Assembly (NCBI GenBank): GCA_026400735.1
Contig: JAPLOL010000072.1
Coordinates: forward strand, 1 to 45,680
From: Alphaproteobacteria bacterium
Lineage (GTDB): Bacteria > Pseudomonadota > Alphaproteobacteria > Caulobacterales > Aquidulcibacteraceae
Reading direction: 5' to 3'
DNA length: 45,680 nt
Made by a program: the position numbers and the translations under genes. The notes under the pieces are model-generated. The model had not been told where the DNA came from, did not search any database, and saw only the letters and a program-made list of their open reading frames with translations. Shown here piece by piece: positions 1 through 7,916 of the stretch. Every line of letters starts with the position of its first letter. Within the stretch, counting starts at the first letter, position 1.

Positions 1-101
1 TCACACGCAGAGCGTCGCTGCGCGCGAAGTTACGGTTCCTGCGCGAAGCTGCGCTCAGCCATCTCGTCTACAGTATGCGTCGCAACGGAAGGCAGACCAT
101 C

Positions 102-1310
102 GTGAGCACCACGGAAGACCTCAAGAACGCGCTTCGCGCTCTCTCAATTGAAGAGATTATCGAGGATGACGATGGCAATTTCGCTGGAAGCTTCCGAGGC
201 AGCCGCTTTCTTTTACCGAAAACCGAAGTCGAGCAATACTTTGCGGTACGATCGCTCCTTCGGCGCGGTACCGAAACTCAGGTGTCTGCTCCCGGTTACT
301 ACGAGCACGTCATCCAATTCGAAGGGGTACGACCACGGCGCATGAGGGAAGATCCCGTCGTGCTCGAAAACCAAGCGAAGACCACCACGATCGAGGTCGG
401 CCGTCCCTCCACAACGTTTTGTCTGATGCTCACGGATGTCGACACCTTGTCACGGGAATTTCGCCGCGTCGCTCTGCCCGTTGGACTAAACCGCGTTATG
501 AACCCGAGTTCCTCTCGAGGACTTGGCGATTTTTTCCGGTTCTCGACGATACAACTTCGAACTGACCCTCAATCTGCGCTGGGTCGCGCTCCAACCAAAA
601 TGCACGAACTTGCCGAAGCAGCCGCTTTTCACGTCGGATATGGTCGCGGCATCTCAATCTCTTTCACCAAATCCTGGGAGCGGACCTACTACTGGCTCGG
701 TCGCAAGGCCGCAGAGGCGGTGCAATTTCCTTTGCGTACCTACAATTCCGAGCTCGTCAGCTACTATAGTCTCGCACTATCAAGCGACAGCTTGGTACTG
801 GGCTATTCGGCGCTGTATAAAATACTTGAGTATTTCTACACCTCTGCGTCGGAAACCGCCCTTCACGGAAAACTTAGAGATGTTCTAGTCGCACCAGATT
901 TCTTGCACACTAAGCCGAAGAAGTTGCGGGAGCTGACAAAGGCCGTTCGACAGTTCGACAACAAGGTCGATGAGCTGGCCACGCTTCGGCTGGTTTTATC
1001 CAGCTACTTCAGCGTCCAGGAATTACGCGATTGGCTTACTTCGTACGAGTCTGAGAACGGCCAACATTTCACGTGCGAGGTAGATCTTTTCTCAAACAAA
1101 ATGCGCGTCGACACTGCTAACGACTCTATCGTCCCCAACATCGCGAGCCGCATCTACACTATTCGGAACGCTCTCGTGCACAACAAGGAAGGCGAAGTCT
1201 CACGCTTCATCCCGTTCAGTGGGCAGGAGGAGATGCTCCAAAAAGAGGTCCCTCTGCTGTTGTTCCTCGCTGAACAACTGATCATCAAAACTGGCAAAGA
1301 CGTCGGCTAA
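102..1310 (+). CDS. HEPN-like hypothetical protein
   Basis: I do not recognise the family as a whole. The protein is about 402 residues and largely alpha-helical. Near the C-terminus it carries an R-x4-H motif (RNALVH, Arg355-His360) preceded by a helix and followed by a hydrophobic helix. That is the catalytic signature and setting of ApeA-like HEPN ribonuclease domains, which are common in phage defence and toxin systems. GTG at 102 is preferred because GGAAGG sits 9 bases upstream; an in-frame ATG at 75 would add nine residues and has no such site. The base composition is visibly less GC-rich than the rest of the window, which suggests horizontal transfer. The HEPN assignment rests on one short motif and the nuclease role is inference. 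The bases before 75 show no gene start. Confidence 0.7.
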   Translation: MSTTEDLKNALRALSIEEIIEDDDGNFAGSFRGSRFLLPKTEVEQYFAVRSLLRRGTETQVSAPGYYEHVIQFEGVRPRRMREDPVVLENQAKTTTIEVGRPSTTFCLMLTDVDTLSREFRRVALPVGLNRVMNPSSSRGLGDFFRFSTIQLRTDPQSALGRAPTKMHELAEAAAFHVGYGRGISISFTKSWERTYYWLGRKAAEAVQFPLRTYNSELVSYYSLALSSDSLVLGYSALYKILEYFYTSASETALHGKLRDVLVAPDFLHTKPKKLRELTKAVRQFDNKVDELATLRLVLSSYFSVQELRDWLTSYESENGQHFTCEVDLFSNKMRVDTANDSIVPNIASRIYTIRNALVHNKEGEVSRFIPFSGQEEMLQKEVPLLLFLAEQLIIKTGKDVG

Positions 1311-1367
1311 TGCCCACCATCACTGGCACAATGAGGGCATCAAAGCGACCTCTCAAGCGCCGGCCAA

Positions 1368-2075
1368 CTACCCCACCCTCTCCGCCAACTCCCGCAACAA
1401 CCCCGCGCCATCACCGCGCCATGCGCTGCCGTGCATGCAGGCGAGCGTTTCCGGATTGAGCGCGGCTAGGCGATCGAGTTGCGCGCGTGTGTTTGGGGCA
1501 TGCGCGAAATAATCCATCGGTTGGCGGAAGGCTTCGGAGGGGCCGAGGATGTCGGTCTCTACGATGGGCGCGTGGGCGCTGCCGCCTTGGGTGAAGAGAT
1601 CGCCGCAGAAGAGGAGCTTGCGTGTCTCGTCGAAGATGAGGCCGCAATCCCAGCCGTGCGGCAGATGCGGGGTGTCATACCAAGTGAGGCGCGCGCCGCC
1701 GACATCGAGCGTCTCGCCGTCGGCCAAGGCGCGCGGCGGTCTGTTGGCGACGTCGCCGATAGAGACCATGGCGCCGATGCGTCCGCACAAAGGCTGCGCG
1801 TTGGGGGCGATGGCGAGAAACTCGTTGAGCGCGCCGCACTCGTCGGCCTCGTAGTGCGAGAAGCCGATCCAGCGCAGGCGCTCGGGCGCGACGACTTTGG
1901 CGATGGCGCTGCGCGTGAGTTCGAACATGGCGCGCGGGCCGGTGTGCCAGAGCACAGGCTCGTCGGCGGCGATGAGATATTGGTTGAAGGAAAAGCCGCC
2001 CTCGCCACCCGGAAACGCGACATCGGTGGCAATGCGGAAAACTTGCGGTGCGATTTCGTCGATGCGGGTTGTCAT
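1368..2075 (-). CDS. MBL-fold protein, flavodiiron (ODP)-like
   Basis: This 235-residue metallo-beta-lactamase fold protein resembles the diiron ODP domain of flavodiiron proteins, without the flavodoxin part. The metal motif reads H-Y-E-A-D-E-C, like the HxExDH of rubredoxin:oxygen oxidoreductase, but Glu replaces the final His. LFCGDLF supplies the bridging Asp and a CMHGSAW segment the last His. Oxygen or NO reduction is known for full-length relatives; here the changed ligand and missing flavin domain leave the reaction open, and a hydrolase is possible. The gene stands alone on the minus strand, its end facing the HEPN-like gene. No strong ribosome binding site precedes the ATG. Confidence 0.85.
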   Translation of the reverse strand: MTTRIDEIAPQVFRIATDVAFPGGEGGFSFNQYLIAADEPVLWHTGPRAMFELTRSAIAKVVAPERLRWIGFSHYEADECGALNEFLAIAPNAQPLCGRIGAMVSIGDVANRPPRALADGETLDVGGARLTWYDTPHLPHGWDCGLIFDETRKLLFCGDLFTQGGSAHAPIVETDILGPSEAFRQPMDYFAHAPNTRAQLDRLAALNPETLACMHGSAWRGDGAGLLRELAERVG

Positions 2076-2182
2076 GGGCGGCGGCCTTTGGTGTCAGGTG
2101 TCGGCGCCAGTCTAGGCCGACTGCTGGAACCTGAAAGCCCCCGCCCAAGACGCCCATTGATTATGTTGCGCGCGCCGCGCGC

Positions 2183-3352
2183 CTACTCCGCCGCTGGCAA
2201 TGTCAGCTTAAACCGCACCTGCCCGCCGCTGCTTGCAACACCCAGCGCGCCGCCGTGCGCGCGGGCGATTTCGTGGGCGATGTAGAGCCCCAAGCCTAGG
2301 CCCGGTTGCGTGCTGTCGCCGCGGACGAAGGGCTTGAACAGGTTCTGCTCGGCCTCGGCTGAAATCGGCGCGGCGACGTTGCAGACTGTGAGTTCGGCGC
2401 CCTCGGCCGAGGTGCGCAGCGCGATCTCGATCGGCGTGCCTGGCGTGCCGTGGGTGATCGCGTTGGCCAAGAGATTGGACGCAAGTTGCGCGATGCGATT
2501 GACGTCGCAATAGACTGGCACGGCGTCGGTGATGTCGGTGTTGATGATCTGTTCGGGCCATACGGCCTGCAACTCACTGACCACTTGCGCGAGCGCGGGG
2601 CCGAGATTGGTGCGCTGCTTGTCGAGCACGATGCCGGCCCGGAGGCGCCCGCGCGCAAAATCGAGGACGTTGCTGACAAGGCCGGTCATCCTCAGCGTGC
2701 TGGCGCGCATGAGACGCACGACGCCGCGTTGGCTATCGGTAAGCGCTTCGCGTTCCGGCATGCGGGCGCCGGCGTCAACGGCGTTCAGCGGATTGCGCAG
2801 GTCGTGGCCGAGCACGGCGATGAATTGATCACGCAGAACCGCAGCTTCGTTGGCGGCCAGGAGATCGCCGCGCGCGCTGGTGAGCTCGTCGTCCGTGTCG
2901 AGCTGGTGGGCGATGAGTTCGGCGAACAGCTCGAACATGTTGCGCACTTCTTCGGTGTCGACTTTGCGCGGCTCCGGATCGAGGGCGCAAAGCGTGCCGA
3001 AGAATTCGCCGTTGGCGCGGATGATGGGCGTGGAGATGGAGCTTTGCAGCCCATAGAGCTTGGGCGTGGGGTGATCGCGCCACTCGGGATCCTCGGCGAC
3101 GTGTTCGATGAGAATGGTGCGCTGGTGGTCGCGGACTTCTTTGCAGATGGTAGTGCGGACTTCGAGTTCGCTGCCGGGCGTGACGCCGAAGGCGATGAGA
3201 TCCTTCACGCTCAAGGCGATCCAGCGCTCTTCGGTAACGCGCGCGACGGCGGCGAAACGCATGCCGGTGATGGCGCAGACGACGTCGAGAATGCGGGTGA
3301 CTGCGGGATTGTGCTCGAGACGATGTATGTCGCGCTGAAAGTGCTCTTCCAT
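2183..3352 (-). CDS. GAF-domain sensor histidine kinase
   Basis: This is a soluble two-component sensor kinase of 389 residues. An N-terminal GAF domain (about residues 15-150) is followed by the phospho-acceptor box LGHDLRNPLNAV (His183), an N-box (NLLANAITHG) and a glycine-rich ATP lid (GLGLGLYIAHEIARAHGG). There is no membrane segment, so it probably senses an internal signal or ligand through GAF. No response regulator gene is nearby, so the partner is elsewhere. An upstream in-frame ATG at 3391 would add 13 mostly basic residues. Start 3352 is preferred because it follows a GGGGG stretch and because a stress-type promoter candidate lies at 3400-3428, too close to serve 3391. Confidence 0.9.
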   Translation of the reverse strand: MEEHFQRDIHRLEHNPAVTRILDVVCAITGMRFAAVARVTEERWIALSVKDLIAFGVTPGSELEVRTTICKEVRDHQRTILIEHVAEDPEWRDHPTPKLYGLQSSISTPIIRANGEFFGTLCALDPEPRKVDTEEVRNMFELFAELIAHQLDTDDELTSARGDLLAANEAAVLRDQFIAVLGHDLRNPLNAVDAGARMPEREALTDSQRGVVRLMRASTLRMTGLVSNVLDFARGRLRAGIVLDKQRTNLGPALAQVVSELQAVWPEQIINTDITDAVPVYCDVNRIAQLASNLLANAITHGTPGTPIEIALRTSAEGAELTVCNVAAPISAEAEQNLFKPFVRGDSTQPGLGLGLYIAHEIARAHGGALGVASSGGQVRFKLTLPAAE

Positions 3353-3399
3353 TCGGCCCCCGCGCGGCTTCGCCCGCCGGGCTCGCAACATTCGCTATA

Positions 3400-3428
3400 T
3401 GGGGAACATTCGGGGAAAGACAAAGTTC
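3400..3428. promoter_or_regulatory. Palindrome with EcfG-like promoter halves
   Basis: GGGAAC and GTTCCC form a perfect inverted repeat with a 17-base spacer between the divergent kinase and DUF6544 genes. Read on either strand it gives GGAAC, 16 bases, then AGTT or TGTT. That is close to the alphaproteobacterial general-stress sigma (EcfG) consensus GGAAC-N16/17-CGTT, apart from the first base of the -10. It could therefore be a two-way stress promoter or simply an operator. Confidence 0.4.
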
Positions 3429-3480
3429 CCGGCCCCCTTTTCGCCGCGCTGGCGTTGGTGGGTCTGAAAGATTTTCGCAC

Positions 3481-4185
3481 ATGACAGATTTAGTCGCGCC
3501 CGCTGTGGCCGATGACGAGGCGCGCCTGCCGGAGGCGGTGCGGAGGCTCGCGCGTGTTCTGGGCGCTGAAGCGAGTTCGCAAGGCGCCTCGCTCACGCAA
3601 GCTGGCCGGATGAAACTTAGCATCAATGCGAAAAACTGGACGCGGTTCACGGCGCGCCAAACGATCGCGACACGCGCATGCGGTTTCGATTGGCGCGCGC
3701 GGATGGGTCCGTTCGGCGTGATCGCAGTGCAGGATGCGCTGATCGAGGGGCGCGGGAAGCTTTCCGTCAACGCCTTGGGCATCGCGCCGCTCGCGCGCGC
3801 TACGCCGTCGGACGCGCTGACGCGCAGCGAACTGATGCGCTACCTAGCCGAGCTTGCCTGGGCGCCCGACACCATTCGGCTCAACACGGCGCTGCGGTGG
3901 CGTGAGATCGACGCGCGCACGCTTAGCGTCAGCGCAGGCATTGGCGCGGCGGCGGCGGAAGTGTTCTTCACGCTCGGCGGTGACGGCACGATCGCGGGCG
4001 GCTATGCGCTCGACAGACCGCGTTCGCTGGTCGAGCCGTTTCTGCCGACGCGCTGGACATGGCGCTATTCCGATTATCGCCGCTGCGAGGGACGCTTCAT
4101 TCCGTTCGCCGGCGAGGTCGCTTGGGAGATCGAGGGCAAAGAGCTGGTCTATTGGCAGGGCCGTTTGACGGGCTGGCATGCTTAG
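3481..4185 (+). CDS. DUF6544 family protein
   Basis: The 234-residue protein matches the general look of the DUF6544 (formerly DUF6920) family. It has an early G-R-M-K-L segment, a central block W-T-R-F-T-A-R-Q and a beta-rich C-terminal half ending in E-V-A-W-E-I-E-G. The family has no known biochemical role. There is no signal peptide or membrane span. Its last codons overlap the start of the next gene by eight bases, so the two are probably co-translated. The family assignment is from memory of the motif pattern and is moderately sure. Confidence 0.8.
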   Translation: MTDLVAPAVADDEARLPEAVRRLARVLGAEASSQGASLTQAGRMKLSINAKNWTRFTARQTIATRACGFDWRARMGPFGVIAVQDALIEGRGKLSVNALGIAPLARATPSDALTRSELMRYLAELAWAPDTIRLNTALRWREIDARTLSVSAGIGAAAAEVFFTLGGDGTIAGGYALDRPRSLVEPFLPTRWTWRYSDYRRCEGRFIPFAGEVAWEIEGKELVYWQGRLTGWHA

Positions 4186-4531
4186 ACCCTCACGCGTGCT
4201 GGCGCTCATTCGCGGGGTGCACACGATTGTCTATGTCGTGATGGCGGCGTCGGTGTTCGCGATCTTTTATGCGGGCGTTACCGGCGCGTCGGGGGCGTGG
4301 TTTTGGATACCTGGCCAGCTCGTCGCGATCGAAGTCGCGGTGTTCGTAGGCAACGGTATGAAGTGCCCAATGTCGGCAATGGCCACAAGACACGGCGCTG
4401 TTGCCGGACAAGACACGTTTCTGCCGGAACGGCTGACCCGCCACACGCTGCAGTTTTTCGGGCCGCTGATCGGAGTGAGCATTGTGTTGGTGCTGGCGCG
4501 GTGGTGGTTTGCAGCGAGCGCAGCAGGCTGA
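4178..4531 (+). CDS. Small membrane protein, hypothetical
   Basis: This 117-residue protein has three hydrophobic stretches, roughly residues 14-34, 38-58 and 92-113, with a polar loop between the second and third. The loop carries a C-P-M-S-A-M-A-T-R segment. It starts inside the end of the DUF6544 gene, which suggests that the two work together. I cannot assign a function. A hairpin at 4540-4570 follows the stop. Confidence 0.75.
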   Translation: MLRPSRVLALIRGVHTIVYVVMAASVFAIFYAGVTGASGAWFWIPGQLVAIEVAVFVGNGMKCPMSAMATRHGAVAGQDTFLPERLTRHTLQFFGPLIGVSIVLVLARWWFAASAAG

Positions 4532-4570
4532 AACGAAAACGCCGCCGTCGCGCATGAGCGGACGGCGGCG
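4531..4570 (-). terminator. Hairpin terminator of the 27-residue gene
   Basis: CGCCGCCGTC (4540-4549) pairs perfectly with GACGGCGGCG (4561-4570) around an 11-base loop. On the minus strand the stem is followed by GTTTTCGTTT, a fair T-tract. It fits an intrinsic terminator for the small minus-strand gene and may also stop the converging plus-strand gene. Confidence 0.7.
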
Positions 4571-4596
4571 TCGAGCTTTCGGACGAAAGCGGCGCG

Positions 4597-4680
4597 CTAT
4601 TTCTTCGCGCCCTTCTTGTCGTCCTTTTCCTTCTTCGGTTTACGCTTTTCTTTGTTCGACTTCATCTGACCCTTGGCCAT
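4597..4680 (-). CDS. 27-residue lysine-rich small protein
   Basis: This short gene encodes a very basic peptide beginning MAKGQMKSNKEKRKPKKEK and ending in KKGAKK. GGAGG lies about 6 bases before the ATG and a clear terminator follows the stop, so it is a complete transcription unit. Peptides starting M-A-K-G-Q-M-(K/R)-S-N are found widely as unannotated or hypothetical proteins in proteobacteria (general recollection). The charge suggests binding to nucleic acid or the ribosome, but that is inference and no function is known to me. Confidence 0.8.
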   Translation of the reverse strand: MAKGQMKSNKEKRKPKKEKDDKKGAKK

Positions 4681-4728
4681 GAGAATCCTCCGTCGCTAAG
4701 CGAGCAGATTAGGCAATGGCGCTGGGCG

Positions 4729-4767
4729 CTAGGCAATAGGGAAATTCACGCGCGCCCTATCGCCTAG
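4729..4767 (-). terminator. Imperfect hairpin at lipoprotein gene end
   Basis: CTAGGCAATAGGG (4729-4741) and CCCTATCGCCTAG (4755-4767) pair at 12 of 13 positions. The stop codon of the minus-strand lipoprotein gene lies inside the stem. There is no strong T-run, so it may work as a weak terminator or an mRNA 3' protector. Confidence 0.45.
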
Positions 4768-4970
4768 CCTTGTCCGGTCCAGCGATTTTGGCTGCAGTCG
4801 CTATCGAGCAAGCCTTCGTCGTTCGGGCCGTTGCACTCGTTGTTGTCGTCAAAGAAGTAGTCGACGGCGGCGGCGCCGACCGCAGCGCCGGCGGCGAGCG
4901 CGCAGCCGCTCATGATTGGGGCGCTGAGCCCCAAGAGGATGAACAAGGCGGCGCGGGTTGGGTTTTTCAT
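4764..4970 (-). CDS. Small predicted lipoprotein
   Basis: The product is 68 residues with an N-terminal signal segment and a lipobox-like M-S-G-C (Cys23). A short alanine/glycine-rich stretch follows, then an acidic tail with three further cysteines. ATG 4970 is chosen because GGGAGAGAG lies just upstream; an earlier in-frame ATG at 5003 would put 11 charged residues before the signal peptide. Glycine/alanine blocks of this type are common in small envelope lipoproteins. The function is unknown. Confidence 0.7.
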   Translation of the reverse strand: MKNPTRAALFILLGLSAPIMSGCALAAGAAVGAAAVDYFFDDNNECNGPNDEGLLDSDCSQNRWTGQG

Positions 4971-5088
4971 GTGGCTCTCTCCCTGAGGCGGTATGCGAGC
5001 CAACGGCGCGCGGGCGCACTAGTTCCGTGCGCACGCGGTTTCGGATGACATAATCTATAGAAGCGCAGCGCAGGTGCTTTGATCTGCG

Positions 5089-5391
5089 TCAGCCAGTGAC
5101 CCAGGTGTAAGCCAAAAAGATCGTGCCCACCGCGAGCGCGCCAGTGGCGACGATCTTGATCGCCCGCACGTAGGGCGAGGTCGGATCGTCAAACTTTCCG
5201 CGTAATGCCAGCACGCCCATGCCGAGGAAGAACAGCAGCCCCAGTACGAACACCAGCCACAAGTTCGGAAACTGCGGACGCAGGGACGGTCCTAGGACGA
5301 CCCAAGGTATAAGGTAGAAGAAGAGACCGGAAGCGGCTTTGACCCGTCTGTTCATGCCGGCAAGGGTGGCCTCGATTTGCTCTGAACTCAA
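5089..5391 (-). CDS. Small three-helix membrane protein
   Basis: This 100-residue protein has hydrophobic segments at about 20-38, 43-62 and 78-97. A short N-terminal amphipathic part contains M-S-S-E-Q-I-E. I do not recognise a family. It lies 15 bases downstream of dxs on the same strand, so it is likely transcribed with dxs, but nothing links it to isoprenoid synthesis. Confidence 0.7.
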   Translation of the reverse strand: MSSEQIEATLAGMNRRVKAASGLFFYLIPWVVLGPSLRPQFPNLWLVFVLGLLFFLGMGVLALRGKFDDPTSPYVRAIKIVATGALAVGTIFLAYTWVTG

Positions 5392-5406
5392 GCCGACACG
5401 CGGCGC

Positions 5407-7311
5407 CTACGCGCGCTGCTCGTTCACGCCACGGCCCAGCGCCAGCAATGCGGCGTTGGCGATGGCGTCGGCATCGAGGCCTGCGGCGGCGTACATGAGT
5501 TCGGGCTTGTCCTGGTCTTGGAAGACGTCCGGCAGCGTCAGCGTGCGGACTTTGACGCCGCGATCCAAGATGCCGTCGCGCGACATGAAGTGCAGCACGA
5601 AAGCGCCGAAGCCGCCCTCCGCACCCTCTTCGATGGTGAGCAGCACTTCGTGCTCGCGCGCGAGGCGGCGGATGAGATCTTCGTCGAGCGGCTTGGCGAA
5701 GCGCGCGTCGGCGAGGGTTGTTGAGAGGCCCATGGCGGCGAGCTTGTCGGCGGCCTTGTTGGCCTCGCCCATGCGGGCGCCGAAGTTGAGGAGCGCAACA
5801 GACGTGCCTTCGCGAAGGATGCGGCCTTTGCCGATTTCGAGCGGAACGTCTGCATCTGCGCCGAGCACGCCGTCAGCGTCGCCGCGCGGATAGCGGAAGC
5901 AGCTTGGGCGATCGTCGATCGCGGCGGCGGTGGCGACCATGCGCGAGAGATCGTTGCCGTCAGCGGCGGCCATGACAATCATGCCCGGCAGCGCGCCCAT
6001 GTAGCCGACGTCGAACGTGCCGGCGTGCGTTGGGCCATCGGCGCCGACGAGGCCGGCACGATCCATGGCGAAACGCACTGGCAGCTTTTGAATGGCGACG
6101 TCGTGGACGACTTGGTCGTAGCCGCGCTGCAGGAACGTTGAATAGATCGTGCAGAACGGCTTCATGCCATCAGCTGCGAGGCCGGCGGAGAACGTCACCG
6201 CGTGCTGCTCGGCGATGCCGACATCGTAGGTGCGGTCCGGGAATTTCGAGCCGAAGAGATCGAGGCCGGTGCCGCTCGGCATGGCGGCGGTGATGGCGAC
6301 GATCTTCTCGTCTTTCTCGGCTTGGCGCACGAGCGCTTGCGCGAACACTTTGGTGTAGCTCGGCGCGCTTGCGCCTTTGGTTTGCTCGCCGGTGACGACG
6401 TTGAACTTGTTGACGCCGTGATATTTGTCGGCGGCGTTCTCGGCCGGCGCGTAGCCTTTGCCCTTCTTGGTGACGACGTGGATCAGCACCGGGCGATCGT
6501 CGATCTCTTTGGCGTTGGCGAGCACGCGGCGGAGCACGTCGATGTCGTGGCCATCGAAGGGCCCGAGATAATGGAAGCCGAGTTCTTCGAAGAAGGTGCC
6601 GCCTGTCACGAGCGTGCGCGCGTATTCTTCGACCTTCTTGCCGACATCATGCACGGTTTCGCCGAGCGCGGAGGCGACGCCTTTGCCCATCTTGCGGATG
6701 CGGCGATAGGTTTTGGTCGCAGCGAGACGCGCGAGATAGGTCGACATGCCGCCGACGGGCGGCGCGATCGACATGTCGTTGTCGTTGAGAATGACGATGA
6801 GCCGCTTGGTGGTCTCGGCGGCATTGTTCATGGCTTCGTACGCCATACCCGCCGACATCGAGCCGTCGCCGATCACAGCGATGACGCTTGAGTCTTCGCC
6901 GCGCTTATCGCGCGCGACAGCAAAGCCGAGCCCGGCGCTGATCGAGGTCGAGGCGTGGGCTGCGCCGAACGGATCGTATTCGCTCTCGGCGCGCTTGGTG
7001 AAGCCCGAGAGGCCCCCGCCCTGGCGAAGCGTGCGGATGCGGTCGCGGCGGCCGGTCAGGATTTTGTGCGGGTACGCTTGGTGGCCGACGTCCCAGATGA
7101 CTTTGTCACGCGGCGTGTTGAAGACGTAGTGGAGCGCAACCGTGAGTTCGACGACGCCGAGGCCAGCGCCCAAGTGGCCGCCGGTGACGGAGACGGCGCT
7201 GATCATTTCGGCGCGGAGTTCGTCGCAAACTTGGCGGAGCTGGGACCCGTCCAATTCCCGAAGGTCGGCTGGCAGCTTGATCGTGTCCAGCAAGGGAGTG
7301 TTGGGCGCCAT
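5407..7311 (-). CDS. dxs: 1-deoxy-D-xylulose-5-phosphate synthase
   Basis: Dxs condenses pyruvate and glyceraldehyde 3-phosphate, with thiamine diphosphate, in the first step of the non-mevalonate isoprenoid pathway. The thiamine-diphosphate motif GDGSMSAG with downstream N-N, the catalytic Glu region [11 protein letters not shown] and the transketolase C-terminal domain are all present. The 634 residues match the usual length. ATG 7311 is preceded by GAGGAA; a longer reading from 7389 adds 26 unlike residues. Dxs is usually next to ispA and xseB; here 8 kb of other genes lie between dxs and ispA. Confidence 0.97.
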   Translation of the reverse strand: MAPNTPLLDTIKLPADLRELDGSQLRQVCDELRAEMISAVSVTGGHLGAGLGVVELTVALHYVFNTPRDKVIWDVGHQAYPHKILTGRRDRIRTLRQGGGLSGFTKRAESEYDPFGAAHASTSISAGLGFAVARDKRGEDSSVIAVIGDGSMSAGMAYEAMNNAAETTKRLIVILNDNDMSIAPPVGGMSTYLARLAATKTYRRIRKMGKGVASALGETVHDVGKKVEEYARTLVTGGTFFEELGFHYLGPFDGHDIDVLRRVLANAKEIDDRPVLIHVVTKKGKGYAPAENAADKYHGVNKFNVVTGEQTKGASAPSYTKVFAQALVRQAEKDEKIVAITAAMPSGTGLDLFGSKFPDRTYDVGIAEQHAVTFSAGLAADGMKPFCTIYSTFLQRGYDQVVHDVAIQKLPVRFAMDRAGLVGADGPTHAGTFDVGYMGALPGMIVMAAADGNDLSRMVATAAAIDDRPSCFRYPRGDADGVLGADADVPLEIGKGRILREGTSVALLNFGARMGEANKAADKLAAMGLSTTLADARFAKPLDEDLIRRLAREHEVLLTIEEGAEGGFGAFVLHFMSRDGILDRGVKVRTLTLPDVFQDQDKPELMYAAAGLDADAIANAALLALGRGVNEQRA

Positions 7312-7326
7312 GTTTCCTCGGCCTGC

Positions 7327-7353
7327 AAACTGACTCAAAGGTAGCCCCGTTCC
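7327..7353 (-). promoter_or_regulatory. dxs: Possible GGAAC/GTT promoter of dxs
   Basis: On the minus strand GGAAC (7353-7349) is followed after 18 bases by GTTT (7330-7327). This resembles the general-stress sigma pattern but lacks the usual C before GTT. It lies 16 bases before the dxs ATG, which is tight for a promoter, so the call is weak. Confidence 0.2.
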
Positions 7354-7457
7354 GGTGGCTTGGCGACGCCTAGACCATGGCCGGAACATGGTTTTCCCGC
7401 CTCTTTTCGTGCGTCAGGTAGGCGCAGACCTGCAGAAGCGCGGTGAACGCGCGTTGA

Positions 7458-7904
7458 CTATCCGTTTGAGCCTAGCTCTTGGGCGAGGCCGATTAGGATG
7501 CCTTCAGGGCCGCGAATGTAGCAGAGCTTGTATACGTCCTGGTAGTTGACGATCTCGCCGACGAGTTCAGCGCCGCGTTTGCGGAGGCGTTCGACGGTGT
7601 CGCCGACATCGTCGACGGCGAACATCACACGCAGATAGCCCAACGCGTTCACCGGGGCGTTGCGGTGATCGGCGGCAATCTCCGGCTTGATGTAGCGGCA
7701 GAGTTCGAGCCGGCTGTGGCCGTCCGGCGTGCGCATCATCGCGATCTCGACGTGTTGACCCGCAAGGCCAGTCACGCGCCCAGACCAGTCGCCTTCGATG
7801 TCGGCGCGGCCTTCGAGTTCGAGACCAAGCTCTTTGAAAAATTCGATCGTCGCGCCGAGGTCCTCGACGACGATCGCGACATTGTCCATGCGTTTGACGG
7901 CCAT
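7458..7904 (-). CDS. VOC (glyoxalase) family protein
   Basis: The 148-residue protein has the two beta-alpha-beta-beta-beta modules of the vicinal oxygen chelate fold. It begins M-D-N-V-A-I-V-V-E-D-L and its second module contains V-M-F-A-V-D-D-V. Family members bind a metal and act as glyoxalases, dioxygenases or epimerases; the substrate cannot be read here. GAGGAGG, the ribosome binding site, starts at the TGA that would end the intact DUF2855 reading frame, so the two genes form an operon. Confidence 0.88.
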   Translation of the reverse strand: MAVKRMDNVAIVVEDLGATIEFFKELGLELEGRADIEGDWSGRVTGLAGQHVEIAMMRTPDGHSRLELCRYIKPEIAADHRNAPVNALGYLRVMFAVDDVGDTVERLRKRGAELVGEIVNYQDVYKLCYIRGPEGILIGLAQELGSNG

Positions 7905-7916
7905 GTGTTCGCCTCC

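Noticed and set aside
2450..3484. 344-residue plus-strand frame
   Set aside because: It lies wholly opposite the histidine kinase gene, whose motifs are clear; no ribosome site or domain.
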